DNA of 64,000 nt from Rhodoferax sp. BLA1 (GTDB lineage: Bacteria; Pseudomonadota; Gammaproteobacteria; Burkholderiales; Burkholderiaceae_C), in the NCBI RefSeq assembly GCF_013416775.1, contig NZ_SZVI01000004.1, positions 62,001 to 126,000 of the forward strand, written 5' to 3'. A program made the translations under genes and the position numbers. Shown piece by piece: positions 31,088 through 40,334 of the stretch (positions are counted from its first letter, which is position 1; each line of letters opens with the position of its first letter). The notes beneath the pieces are model-generated. The model saw nothing but the letters and a program-made list of their open reading frames with translations. It did no database searches and had not been told where the DNA came from.

Positions 31088-31884
31088 TGTCAGATCCCTC
31101 CAAAAAAGACGACGAACTGGCCGGCAGTGAACAGCCGTTTGTGCAGCATCTGATTGAGCTGCGTGACCGCCTGGTCAAGGCCACCATCGCCATTGTGGTG
31201 GTGGCTGTGGCGCTGGCGCTGTACCCCGGCCCCAGTGCCCTGTATGACCTGTTGGCGGCGCCGCTGGTGTCTCATTTGCCCGCTGGTTCCACGCTGATCG
31301 CCACCTCGGTGATTTCGCCTTTTATGGTGCCGCTCAAGGTGCTGATGATGGCTGCGCTCTTGATTGCGCTGCCGGTGGTGCTGTACCAGATCTGGGCTTT
31401 TGTGGCGCCGGGCCTGTACTCGCATGAGAAAAAACTGGTGATGCCGCTGGTGGTGTCGAGCACTGTGCTGTTTTTCCTGGGGGTGGCGTTTTGCTACTTT
31501 TTTGTCTTTGGCCGGGTGTTTGCGTTCATCCAGAGTTTTGCGCCCAAAAGCATCACGGCTTCTCCTGATATTGAGGCTTATTTGAGTTTTGTGTTGTCGA
31601 TGTTCCTGGCCTTTGGTCTGGCCTTTGAGGTGCCGGTGGTGGTGGTGGTGCTGGCGCGTATGGGCATTTTCAGCATCGAAAAGCTCAAGGAATTTCGCGG
31701 CTATTTTGTGGTGCTGGCCTTCATCATTGCTGCCATCGTGACGCCGCCCGACGTGGTGTCACAACTGGCCTTGGCGATCCCGATGGTGGCGCTGTACGAA
31801 ATTGGCATCATCGCGGCGCAGGTGTTCATCAAACACACCAAGGCACCGGACGACGAGGCCAAGACAAGCACCTCGTCATCCTGA
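31087..31884 (+). CDS. tatC: Twin-arginine translocase subunit TatC
   Basis: TatC recognises folded Tat substrates in the inner membrane. The 265-residue protein has six membrane helices. The start EQPFVQHLIELRDRLVKATI carries the conserved cytoplasmic HLxELR motif, and LPVVLYQIWAFVAPGLYSHEKK and YFVVLAFIIAAIVTPPDVVS are further family blocks. The Rieske subunit encoded downstream at petA is normally a Tat substrate. It ends convergently with the HtrA gene, 22 bases apart. Confidence 0.96.
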   Translation: MSDPSKKDDELAGSEQPFVQHLIELRDRLVKATIAIVVVAVALALYPGPSALYDLLAAPLVSHLPAGSTLIATSVISPFMVPLKVLMMAALLIALPVVLYQIWAFVAPGLYSHEKKLVMPLVVSSTVLFFLGVAFCYFFVFGRVFAFIQSFAPKSITASPDIEAYLSFVLSMFLAFGLAFEVPVVVVVLARMGIFSIEKLKEFRGYFVVLAFIIAAIVTPPDVVSQLALAIPMVALYEIGIIAAQVFIKHTKAPDDEAKTSTSSS

Positions 31885-31906
31885 GTCTTGTTTTCCCCCT
31901 CAGGTC

Positions 31907-33046
<1,140 letters not shown>

Positions 33047-33112
33047 GGAATTTTCTGGGGCGCAGCCCACTTTTGTGATGGAATCAAATTGTAGGTTTAG
33101 CGCCCATTTTCA

Positions 33113-33484
33113 ATGCCCACCCCGACAGAACACGTTCTTATTTTTGCCAACGCACCGGCCAAGCCCGCGCTGGGCGCGCCTTGTAATGGCTGCGGTGTGT
33201 GTTGCCTGCTGGCGCCGTGTCCACTCGGGGTGTTGCTGTCGGGTCACCGCCAGGGGCCATGTCGCGCCCTGCGCTGGCAGGCCGAGGGCGGCTTGTACCG
33301 GTGTGGTGCCATCACCTCGCCGCAGGAGGTGCTGGCTGAGCGCCTGCCGCCCTGGCTGCAGTCAAGCACCTCGCTGCTGGCGGTCGGCTTGGGCCGGCTG
33401 GCCAAGCGCTGGGTGGCCGCAGGGGTGGGGTGTGACTGTGATGCCGAATTGGAAGCCGAATCACCCCCCGCACAGCTGCCTTAG
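33113..33484 (+). CDS. YkgJ-type CxxCxxCC cysteine-cluster protein
   Basis: The 123-residue protein carries a cysteine cluster CNGCGVCCLLAPC at residues 24-36, and further cysteines at CRAL, RCGAI and GVGCDCD. This is the metal-binding pattern of the YkgJ (DUF/UPF0153) family, which probably binds zinc or iron-sulfur. The rest is not strongly conserved. It lies divergent from the protease gene and 51 bases before the Nif3-like gene. Function is not known. Confidence 0.75.
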   Translation: MPTPTEHVLIFANAPAKPALGAPCNGCGVCCLLAPCPLGVLLSGHRQGPCRALRWQAEGGLYRCGAITSPQEVLAERLPPWLQSSTSLLAVGLGRLAKRWVAAGVGCDCDAELEAESPPAQLP

Positions 33485-33535
33485 TGCTGATGCACGGGCT
33501 TATCATCGTGGCTATCCTTTCCCCTGGCTCTTTTC

Positions 33536-34294
33536 ATGATTCACCGTACCGAACTTCTGGGCACACTGGATGCCTTGCTCCAACCTGAGCGGTTTCGCGA
33601 TTACGGCCCCAACGGTCTGCAGGTTGAAGGCTGTGCCCAGGTCCGCAAAATTGTGTCGGGTGTGACCGCCAGTCGCGCGCTGATCGATGCCGCCATTGCC
33701 GCTGAGGCCGACACGATCCTGGTGCACCACGGCTTGTTCTGGCGCGGACAGAACGGTTGTATCACCGGCTGGATGAAACAACGTCTGGCTTTGCTGCTGG
33801 CGCACAACATCAACCTGCTGGCCTACCATCTGCCGCTGGACGCTCACCCGGAGTTGGGCAACAACGCCCAGCTCGGCCTCAAACTCGGACTGGTGGGCAC
33901 GGCCCGTTTTGGTGAACAAGACCTGGGCTGGCTCGGTGCGCGCCTGGACGGGCAAAGTTTTGTCTCGGCACAGGCTTTGGCAGACCATGTGGCTTGTGTG
34001 TTAAATCGGCCTGTAACCCTTGTTGATCAAGGGTCAAAAGCTATTCAAAAAATAGCGTGGTGTTCCGGAGGGGCGCAGAGCTATTTTGAGGCAGCCATTG
34101 CTGCGGGGGCTGATGCCTTCATCACTGGTGAGTTGTCCGAGCCACAAGCGCATCTGGCTCGCGAATGTGGTGTGGCTTATCTGGCCTGTGGTCACCATGC
34201 CACCGAGCGTTATGGCGCGCCCGCTGTGGCGACCCATGTGGCGGGCCTGTGGGGCCTGGCGCACGAGTTCATTGACATTGACAACCCGGCCTGA
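33536..34294 (+). CDS. Nif3-like dinuclear metal centre protein
   Basis: The 252-residue protein belongs to the Nif3/YbgI family of toroidal hexamers with a two-metal site. Metal ligands are visible in LVHHGLFW (residues 61-68), AYHLPLDAHPELGNN, and CGHHATERYG near the C-terminus. The segment RPVTLVDQGSKAIQKIAWC in the middle is encoded by a copy of the dispersed repeat, yet length and flanking family residues (WCSGGAQ) are normal. Members have been proposed to be GTP cyclohydrolase-like or DNA-repair related, but the role is unsettled. It lies seven bases before pdxA. Confidence 0.9.
   Translation: MIHRTELLGTLDALLQPERFRDYGPNGLQVEGCAQVRKIVSGVTASRALIDAAIAAEADTILVHHGLFWRGQNGCITGWMKQRLALLLAHNINLLAYHLPLDAHPELGNNAQLGLKLGLVGTARFGEQDLGWLGARLDGQSFVSAQALADHVACVLNRPVTLVDQGSKAIQKIAWCSGGAQSYFEAAIAAGADAFITGELSEPQAHLARECGVAYLACGHHATERYGAPAVATHVAGLWGLAHEFIDIDNPA
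34002..34056 (+). repeat. Dispersed repeat embedded within the Nif3-like gene
   Basis: AAATCGGCCTGTAACCCTTG followed by TTGATCAAGGGT, then AAAAGCTATTCAAAAAATAG, matches the repeat on both arms and across the central palindrome (ACCCTTGTTGATCAAGGGT). It is entirely inside coding sequence and translated in frame. Confidence 0.7.
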
Positions 34295-34301
34295 GCACAC
34301 C

Positions 34302-35381
34302 ATGACCACATCCAACCCACAACGGCCTCTGGCCATCACCCAGGGCGACCCGGCCGGTATCGGCCCGGAGATCATCGTCAAGGCGTTTCGGGATGCTCCA
34401 CAGGAGACGCGCAACTGTTTTGTGGTGGGTGATGTGGCCACGCTGCGTCGTGCCGCGCGCTGTGTGGCGGGCGAGGGTGTGGCGCTGCCGGTGCTGGTGT
34501 TGTCGCATGCCCAGGAGGCGCTGTCCTGCCCGCCCCTGTGTGTGCCGGTGTTGCCTTTGGATGACGCTTCCACCTTGCCGCCCGAGCCGTTTGGGCAACT
34601 GAGTGCTCGCGCTGGCCAGATGGCGGGGGATGCGGTGGTGTGGGCGGCCAATGCGGTCTTGCGTGGCGAAGTGGCGGCGCTGGTGACGGCGCCGCTCAAC
34701 AAGGCAGCGTTGTCGCTGGCGGGGGCTCCATATGCGGCCTATCCGGGTCACACCGAGTTGCTGCAGGCCCTGGCCGCAAAACACCAAGGGCTGGCGCTGG
34801 ACCAATGCCCGGTACGCATGATGCTTGCCAATGACGAATTGCGTGTGGTGCTGGTCAGCATCCATGTGTCCTTGCGGGATGCCTTGGCGGCGGTGACGTT
34901 TGACAATGTTTTGCAAAGTTTGCTGATCACCCACCATGCGCTGCTGCCGATTTTGGGGCGTGCCCCTCGGATTGGTGTGGCAGCTCTGAATCCGCATGCG
35001 GGTGAGGGCGGGTTGTTTGGCACCGAAGAGCAGACCATCATCGCCCCGGCCGTGGCGGCGGCGCGTCTGCAGGGAGTCAACGCCAGCGAGCCGCAAGCCC
35101 CTGACACGATCTTCATGCGGGCGCGCGCCAAAGCCGGGCAGGCCGGTGAATTCGACGTGGTGTTGGCGATGTACCACGATCAGGGCCTGATTCCGGTGAA
35201 ATATTTGGGGGTGGACAAAGGGGTCAATGTGACCCTGGGTTTGCCACTGGTGCGCACCAGCCCGGACCACGGCACGGCCTTTGACTTGGCAGGCAGTGGG
35301 CGTGCGGACGCATCCAGCTTGATCGAGGCGTTGCGTATGGCGCGCCAACTGGGACGTTTGCGTACGGAAAATGCTCGATAA
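34302..35381 (+). CDS. pdxA: 4-hydroxythreonine-4-phosphate dehydrogenase
   Basis: PdxA oxidises 4-phosphohydroxy-threonine in pyridoxal phosphate synthesis. The 359-residue protein starts with TQGDPAGIGPEIIVKAF, has the catalytic block APLNKAALSLAG, GHTELL with a metal-ligand His, ALNPHAGEGGLFGTEE, and YHDQGLIPVKYLG near the C-terminus, then RTSPDHGTAFDLAG. The start is the ATG at 34302, seven bases after the previous stop; the longer frame from 34086 runs through the Nif3 gene. Confidence 0.95.
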   Translation: MTTSNPQRPLAITQGDPAGIGPEIIVKAFRDAPQETRNCFVVGDVATLRRAARCVAGEGVALPVLVLSHAQEALSCPPLCVPVLPLDDASTLPPEPFGQLSARAGQMAGDAVVWAANAVLRGEVAALVTAPLNKAALSLAGAPYAAYPGHTELLQALAAKHQGLALDQCPVRMMLANDELRVVLVSIHVSLRDALAAVTFDNVLQSLLITHHALLPILGRAPRIGVAALNPHAGEGGLFGTEEQTIIAPAVAAARLQGVNASEPQAPDTIFMRARAKAGQAGEFDVVLAMYHDQGLIPVKYLGVDKGVNVTLGLPLVRTSPDHGTAFDLAGSGRADASSLIEALRMARQLGRLRTENAR

Positions 35382-35477
35382 GGCGGGTTTCTGCCTGTTG
35401 GGCTCTCCGGCGCAAAAAGTGGCTCAGCTACAATCCTACCCTTTGATTTGGTGTGGTTTTTATCATTGAGGATGCCC

Positions 35478-36092
35478 ATGAGTGAATCTGTTGTTAAAAC
35501 CGGTTTGGTTGACGCCGAAAAACGAACGTGGCTGATCGCTTCCAGTGCCGTGGGAGCACTCGGGACGGCAGCAGCAGTGGTCCCCTTTGTGGCGTCGTTC
35601 CAGCCCTCTGAGCGGGCCAAGGCTGCTGGTGCATCTGTCGAGGCAGATATTTCCACCTTGAAACCAGGCGAAAAAATGACCGTGGAATGGCGCGGTAAGC
35701 CGGTTTGGATCATCCGCCGTACGCCTGAAATGCTGGCTGCTTTGCCTAAGCTGGACAGTCAACTGGTTGATCCCGCCTCCACCCGCAAGCCAGAAGAGCA
35801 AGCGCCTGCTTATGCACGTAACGCCACACGCTCGATCAAACCCGAGTTCATGGTGGCCGTGGGCATCTGCACGCACCTGGGTTGTTCGCCGTCGGATAAA
35901 TTCCAAAGCGGCCCTCAGCCGTCGCTGCCCGATGACTGGGCTGGTGGCTTCTTGTGCGCTTGCCACGGCTCGACTTTTGACCTTGCTGGTCGTGTCTACA
36001 AGAACAAACCGGCGCCCGACAATCTTGAAGTTCCTCCCCACATGTACCTGTCAGACACCAAGTTGCTGATCGGTGACGACAAGAAAGCCTGA
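35478..36092 (+). CDS. petA: Ubiquinol-cytochrome c reductase Rieske iron-sulfur subunit
   Basis: The 204-residue Rieske protein has an N-terminal membrane anchor at about residues 13-36 and the 2Fe-2S ligands in CTHLGC and CACHGSTFD. These two boxes also bear the disulfide cysteines. It accepts electrons from quinol in the bc1 complex. The ATG at 35478 is preferred, six bases after the ribosome site GAGGA, over the ATG at 35472 inside it. Tat export is typical of the family, although the twin-arginine is not obvious ([10 protein letters not shown]). It heads petABC. Confidence 0.95.
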   Translation: MSESVVKTGLVDAEKRTWLIASSAVGALGTAAAVVPFVASFQPSERAKAAGASVEADISTLKPGEKMTVEWRGKPVWIIRRTPEMLAALPKLDSQLVDPASTRKPEEQAPAYARNATRSIKPEFMVAVGICTHLGCSPSDKFQSGPQPSLPDDWAGGFLCACHGSTFDLAGRVYKNKPAPDNLEVPPHMYLSDTKLLIGDDKKA

Positions 36093-36103
36093 GGATTATT
36101 GAC

Positions 36104-37504
36104 ATGGCAGAATTCCACGAAATTTCCCCGAACGCGCCCTTGTCCGCCAAGGCGCTGAACTGGGTGGACAACCGCTTCCCCTTGTCCAAGCTCTTCAAAG
36201 AGCACATGAGCGAGTACTACGCACCGAAGAACTTCAACGTCTGGTACATCTTTGGTTCCTTGTCGCTGCTGGTGTTGGTGATTCAGATCGTTACCGGCAT
36301 TTTCCTGGTGATGCATTACAAGCCGGACGCTGCGCTGGCGTTTGCCTCGGTGGAGTACATCATGCGTGATGTGCCCTGGGGCTGGTTGATTCGTTACATG
36401 CACTCCACCGGTGCCTCTGCCTTCTTCCTGATGGTCTATTTGCACATGTTCCGTGGTCTGTTGTACGGCAGTTACCGCAAACCGCGTGAACTGGTCTGGC
36501 TGTTCGGCTGCGGTATTTTTCTGGCCTTGATGGCCGAAGCTTTCATGGGTTACCTGCTGCCCTGGGGACAGATGAGTTATTGGGGCGCGCAGGTGATCGT
36601 GAACCTGTTCTCTGCCATCCCCTTCATTGGCCCTGACCTGGCGTTGCTGATCCGTGGTGACTTTGTGGTGGGTGACGCCACGCTGAACCGCTTCTTCAGT
36701 TTCCACGTGATTGCGGTGCCGCTGGTGTTGCTGGGCCTGGTGGTGGCACACATCATTGCCTTGCATGAGGTGGGCTCGAACAACCCGGATGGTGTGGAAA
36801 TCAAGGCCAACAAAGACGAGAACGGTATCCCGCGCGACGGCATCCCGTTCCATCCGTACTACACGGTGCACGACATTTTTGGCGTCAGTGTGTTCCTGTT
36901 TGTGTTCTCGGCGATCATTTTCTTTGCGCCTGAGATGGGTGGGTACTTCCTGGAGTACAACAACTTCATCCCCGCCAACCCGTATGTGACACCGTTGCAC
37001 ATTGCGCCGGTCTGGTATTTCACACCGTTTTATTCGATGCTGCGTGCGGTCACCTCTGAGTTGATGTATGTGCTGATGGCGGTGACCGTGCTGGCAGCAG
37101 TCTTGGCGGTAGTCAAGGTCAAGATGCCGACCCTGTTCAAGGGTGTGATTGCGGTGGGTGCCGTGGTCATCGTGGCCTTGATGTTGTTGATCGAAGCCAA
37201 GTTCTGGGGTGTGGTTGCCATGGGGGGTGGCGTGGTGATCCTGTTCTTCCTGCCTTGGCTGGACAATAGCCAGGTCAAGTCCATTCGTTATCGCCCCACT
37301 TGGCACAAGTACCTGTATGCCGTGTTTGTGATCGACTTCCTGGTGCTGGGTTACCTCGGTATCCAGCCGCCTTCTGATATTGCCAACCGCGTGTCACAAG
37401 CCGGTACGCTGTTTTATTTTGGTTTCTTCTTGTTGATGCCTTGGTGGAGCCGCATGGGAGTCTTTAAGCCGGTGCCGAGTCGCGTTGTTTACAAGCCTCA
37501 CTGA
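36104..37504 (+). CDS. petB: Cytochrome b of the bc1 complex
   Basis: The 466-residue cytochrome b has eight or more membrane helices. Heme ligands are in helices with [20 protein letters not shown] and [20 protein letters not shown]. The quinol oxidation site motif PDWY-type appears as [18 protein letters not shown] (PVWY in place of PEWY, common in Betaproteobacteria). It follows petA by 11 bases and precedes petC by 17. Confidence 0.96.
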   Translation: MAEFHEISPNAPLSAKALNWVDNRFPLSKLFKEHMSEYYAPKNFNVWYIFGSLSLLVLVIQIVTGIFLVMHYKPDAALAFASVEYIMRDVPWGWLIRYMHSTGASAFFLMVYLHMFRGLLYGSYRKPRELVWLFGCGIFLALMAEAFMGYLLPWGQMSYWGAQVIVNLFSAIPFIGPDLALLIRGDFVVGDATLNRFFSFHVIAVPLVLLGLVVAHIIALHEVGSNNPDGVEIKANKDENGIPRDGIPFHPYYTVHDIFGVSVFLFVFSAIIFFAPEMGGYFLEYNNFIPANPYVTPLHIAPVWYFTPFYSMLRAVTSELMYVLMAVTVLAAVLAVVKVKMPTLFKGVIAVGAVVIVALMLLIEAKFWGVVAMGGGVVILFFLPWLDNSQVKSIRYRPTWHKYLYAVFVIDFLVLGYLGIQPPSDIANRVSQAGTLFYFGFFLLMPWWSRMGVFKPVPSRVVYKPH

Positions 37505-37521
37505 CCCGGAGAATTTTCACA

Positions 37522-38292
37522 ATGAAAACGAGTTTCATCAAAAAAGTCGCCCTGGGTGTGTCTCTGGTTTCGACGTTGTCTTTGTCTGCGTTCGCCAACA
37601 CGGCGGGACCGGCCTGGGACAAGGCCCCAGGCAAAATCTCCGACCAGACCTCTTTGCAAAACGGCGCCAAGACCTTTGTGGCCTACTGTCTGAGCTGCCA
37701 CGGCGCAGAGTACATGCGCTACAACCGCTTGCAAGACATTGGGTTCACGCCGGATCAAATCAAAACCGAACTGGTGCTGACCGACGCCAAGGTGGGTGAC
37801 ACCATGAAGTCGGTGATCTCCATGAAAGAGGGCAAGGCCTGGTTTGGCAACAACCCCCCTGATTTGAGTGTGATCGCCCGTTCGCGCGCTGGTGCCAATG
37901 GCTCGGGTGCTGACTACCTCTACACCTACATGCGTGGTTTTTACCGTGATGGTGCAAGCCAGACCGGATGGAACAACATCGTGTTCCCCAATGTGGGTAT
38001 GCCGCACGTCCTGTGGGAAATGCAAGGTGACCGCAAGGCGGTTTTCGAAGAAGTTGAAGAGCATGGGCAAAAAACCCATGTGTTCAAGGGCTTCGAGCAG
38101 ATCACGCCGGGCACTTTGACCACCGAGCAGTACGATCAGACGGTGGGTGACTTGGTCAACTACCTGCAGTGGATGGGTGAGCCAGTGCAATCCACACGCA
38201 AGACGCTGGGCATCTGGGTCTTGATTTTCCTGGCTGGGTTGACGGTGGTCACTTGGCGCTTGAACAAGTCTTTCTGGAAAGACATCAAGTAG
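37522..38292 (+). CDS. petC: Cytochrome c1
   Basis: The 256-residue precursor has a signal peptide (cleavage near SAFA, residue 25), the heme c site CLSCHGAEYMRYNRL, and a distal methionine in NVGMPHVLW. A C-terminal membrane helix, starting WVLIFLAGLTVVTWRLNKSF, anchors it on the periplasmic side. It passes electrons from the Rieske centre to soluble cytochrome c. It is the last gene of the bc1 operon, followed by a strong terminator. Confidence 0.95.
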   Translation: MKTSFIKKVALGVSLVSTLSLSAFANTAGPAWDKAPGKISDQTSLQNGAKTFVAYCLSCHGAEYMRYNRLQDIGFTPDQIKTELVLTDAKVGDTMKSVISMKEGKAWFGNNPPDLSVIARSRAGANGSGADYLYTYMRGFYRDGASQTGWNNIVFPNVGMPHVLWEMQGDRKAVFEEVEEHGQKTHVFKGFEQITPGTLTTEQYDQTVGDLVNYLQWMGEPVQSTRKTLGIWVLIFLAGLTVVTWRLNKSFWKDIK

Positions 38293-38339
38293 TCCGTTTA
38301 CATTTTCCGGATCGCTGAATCAGGCGATCCTGATGACTC

Positions 38340-38380
38340 AGAGTGGGGCTGCTTTGTGCACCCCGCTCTTTTTATTTTTT
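38340..38380 (+). terminator. Rho-independent terminator of petABC, abutting the sspA ribosome site
   Basis: AGAGTGGGG at 38340-38348 pairs with CCCCGCTCT at 38361-38369 (one G-T pair) and is followed by TTTTTATTTTTT. The sspA Shine-Dalgarno AGGAG starts at the very next base. Confidence 0.8.
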
Positions 38381-38393
38381 AGGAGCCTTCACC

Positions 38394-39005
38394 ATGATGG
38401 TGCTTTATTCAGGAACAACCTGCCCTTACTCTCACCGCTGCCGCTTTGTCCTGTTTGAAAAAGGCATGGATTTTGAAATTCGGGACGTTGACCTCTACAA
38501 CAAACCCGAAGACATCAGTGTCATGAACCCCTACGGGCAAGTGCCGATTCTGGTCGAACGTGACCTGATCCTGTACGAGTCCAACATCATCAATGAATAC
38601 ATTGATGAACGTTTTCCGCATCCGCAGTTGATGCCGGGCGACCCGGTCGACCGCGCCCGGGTTCGTTTGTTCCTGCTGAATTTCGAAAAAGAGCTGTTCA
38701 CCCACGTGTCAACCCTGGAGTCGCGCACCGCCAAGGCCAACGAAAAAGCTCTGGAAAAAGCACGCGCCCACATCCGTGATCGGCTGACCCAGCTGGCCCC
38801 GGTGTTCCTGAAGAACAAGTTCATGCTGGGTGATGGCTTCTCCATGCTCGATGTGGCCATTGCACCCTTGTTGTGGCGTCTGGATTACTACGGCATTGAG
38901 CTCAGCAAAAACGCGGCACCGCTGCTGAAATATGCAGAGCGCATTTTCTCGCGTCCGGCCTACATTGAGGCGTTGACACCTTCTGAAAAAGTGATGCGCA
39001 AATAG
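38394..39005 (+). CDS. sspA: Stringent starvation protein A (GST-like)
   Basis: The 203-residue protein has a glutathione S-transferase fold: thioredoxin-like N-terminal domain with LYSGTTCPYSHRCRFVLFEK and PYGQVPILVERDLILYESNI, and a helical C-terminal half. In Enterobacteria SspA binds RNA polymerase and changes gene expression in stationary phase. The gene pair sspA-sspB and the position after petABC are well conserved in Betaproteobacteria. AGGAG at 38381-38385 supports the ATG at 38394; the ATG at 38397 is an alternative. Confidence 0.92.
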   Translation: MMVLYSGTTCPYSHRCRFVLFEKGMDFEIRDVDLYNKPEDISVMNPYGQVPILVERDLILYESNIINEYIDERFPHPQLMPGDPVDRARVRLFLLNFEKELFTHVSTLESRTAKANEKALEKARAHIRDRLTQLAPVFLKNKFMLGDGFSMLDVAIAPLLWRLDYYGIELSKNAAPLLKYAERIFSRPAYIEALTPSEKVMRK

Positions 39006-39012
39006 GCAGACG

Positions 39013-39420
39013 ATGAGTGAGATGAATGACACCGAGTCCACGTCGACCCGTCCTTACCTGATCCGCGCTATTCACGAATGGTGTTGTGACAACGGCTACA
39101 CACCGCACATCACCGTTTCTGTTGATCACTCGGTGCAGGTGCCGCTGGAGTACGTCAAGGACGGCGAAATTGTGCTCAACGTGGGTTTGACCGCCACCAC
39201 GGGTTTGCAGCTTGGCAATGACTACATTGTGTTCAAGGCCCGCTTTTCCGGTGTGGCCAGAGACATCATGGTGCCGGTGGACCAGGTGATTGCCATTTTT
39301 GCGCGTGAAAACGGGCAAGGCATGGCCTTCCCGCAAATCAGCCGCCCTGAGCCAACACCAGAGCCAGAGGCGCCCAAGCCGACCAGTAGCCCACGCCCTG
39401 CGCTCAAACGCATCAAATAG
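39013..39420 (+). CDS. sspB: ClpXP adaptor SspB
   Basis: SspB delivers ssrA-tagged peptides to ClpXP. The 135-residue protein has the substrate-binding fold with PYLIRAIHEWCCDNGYTPH and SGVARDIMVPVDQVIAIFA, then a Pro/Glu-rich flexible linker and a basic C-terminus ending RPALKRIK, which matches the short ClpX-docking tail. It follows sspA by seven bases. Confidence 0.93.
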   Translation: MSEMNDTESTSTRPYLIRAIHEWCCDNGYTPHITVSVDHSVQVPLEYVKDGEIVLNVGLTATTGLQLGNDYIVFKARFSGVARDIMVPVDQVIAIFARENGQGMAFPQISRPEPTPEPEAPKPTSSPRPALKRIK

Positions 39421-39461
39421 TGGTCAGAGCAGCTTGCCTGCTCGTGTAAACTATGCCCCGT

Positions 39462-39537
39462 GCCGATTTAGCTCAGTTGGTAGAGCAACCGCCTTGTAAG
39501 CGGTAGGTCATCAGTTCGAATCCGATAATCGGCACCA
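39462..39537 (+). tRNA. tRNA-Thr (anticodon TGT)
   Basis: The 76-base cloverleaf has acceptor stem GCCGATT pairing with AATCGGC, the D-loop box TAGCTCAGTTGGTAGAGCA, an anticodon stem CCGCC with loop TTGTAAG (anticodon TGT), the T-loop TTCGAATC, and an encoded CCA end. Confidence 0.95.
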
Positions 39538-39550
39538 TCAAACACCTCAA

Positions 39551-39586
39551 AAGCCTCCAAGTAGTGATACGCGGGGGCTTTTTTTG
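39551..39586 (+). terminator. Rho-independent terminator of tRNA-Thr
   Basis: AAGCCTCC at 39551-39558 pairs with GGGGGCTT at 39573-39580 (one wobble), followed by a run of Ts to 39585. Confidence 0.8.
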
Positions 39587-39702
39587 GTGGGTACAGCAGG
39601 GGGCTCTCACACCTCGAACAGCGCTGTTGCGCTCAGGCCCATCGGACTGGCGCTGGAAGGTGTGTGGCTAGCCCATAAGATAACTCGTTGGAACTGGGTG
39701 AC

Positions 39703-39960
39703 GTGTTAAAAAAATGTTCAGTCTGCGGCACCGCCGTCAGACGCAGAGACTGCCACAAAAACCGTTATGGCGAATACATCTGCAGGCCGTGCCAGGCCAA
39801 CGGGGTGCGCTTTACCCCACGACGGCAGCTGATCCACGGTGGTAAAAAGTGGCTGCTCCGTTTTGTTGGGCTGTTGTTGCTGACCGGGGTTTTGGCTCTG
39901 CTTTTTTGGTGGCTGGGCCAGCTGTTCCCGCCATTGGAGTATGCCGACCAGATGAGGTGA
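39703..39960 (+). CDS. Zinc-ribbon small membrane protein
   Basis: The 85-residue product begins MLKKCSVCGTAVRRRDCHKN and has a second pair in YICRPCQANG, giving a four-cysteine zinc ribbon, then one C-terminal membrane helix that starts LLRFVGLLLLTGVLALLFWW. The topology, ribbon then single helix, suggests a cytoplasmic ribbon held at the membrane. The start is uncertain: the GTG at 39703 fits the domain, while a TTG at 39688 would add five residues. I do not know its function. Confidence 0.6.
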   Translation: MLKKCSVCGTAVRRRDCHKNRYGEYICRPCQANGVRFTPRRQLIHGGKKWLLRFVGLLLLTGVLALLFWWLGQLFPPLEYADQMR

Positions 39961-40005
39961 GCTGCCAACGTGCCAAAATCGCCACCTCTGCTTGCTGGCG
40001 TGGGT

Positions 40006-40314
40006 TTACGGTTGACGGCTTACCTTGAGCCGAATTGACTTCACCTCCAGGCCAGTAGCCCGTAGTTTTTCTTCGAAAGTGGGTAACAGTTGGCGCAGTT
40101 TGGCAGCGGTTGTGTTGTTGGACAACATCAGGCACCATGCGCCCTCTTCGAACGGCCCACTTTTAACAAACGGGCGCAGGGGTGCCGGGATCAGCATTTC
40201 GATTGCCCGCAAACGGGACAACGATGCCTTCTGTTGGGCCATCAACTTGGCCAGCCCTGGGTTGTTTTCGCTGGCCTGAAGCAGGGTAAATTGATGTTGG
40301 CTGCGAACGTTCAT
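40006..40314 (-). CDS. DUF721 (DciA-like) family protein
   Basis: The 102-residue product resembles the DUF721/DciA family, with LSRLRAIEMLIPAPLRPFVK and the end of the domain LLPTFEEKLRATGLEVKSIR. DciA proteins help load the replicative helicase in bacteria that lack DnaC. Similarity is weak and the protein is short, but this gene regularly lies divergent from an M23 peptidase gene near secA in Betaproteobacteria. It lies 20 bases from the next gene on the opposite strand. Confidence 0.65.
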   Translation of the reverse strand: MNVRSQHQFTLLQASENNPGLAKLMAQQKASLSRLRAIEMLIPAPLRPFVKSGPFEEGAWCLMLSNNTTAAKLRQLLPTFEEKLRATGLEVKSIRLKVSRQP

Positions 40315-40334
40315 GCGCTTGGATGGAGTAACAG

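Noticed and set aside
31880-31904. Hairpin CCTGAG/CTCAGG between the convergent tatC and HtrA genes as a bidirectional terminator
   Set aside because: The stem is only six base pairs with a 13-base loop and no clean T tract, too weak to call.
35996-37306. Long minus-strand frame (436 codons) antisense to petB
   Set aside because: Composition is typical of a shadow frame and petB is certain.
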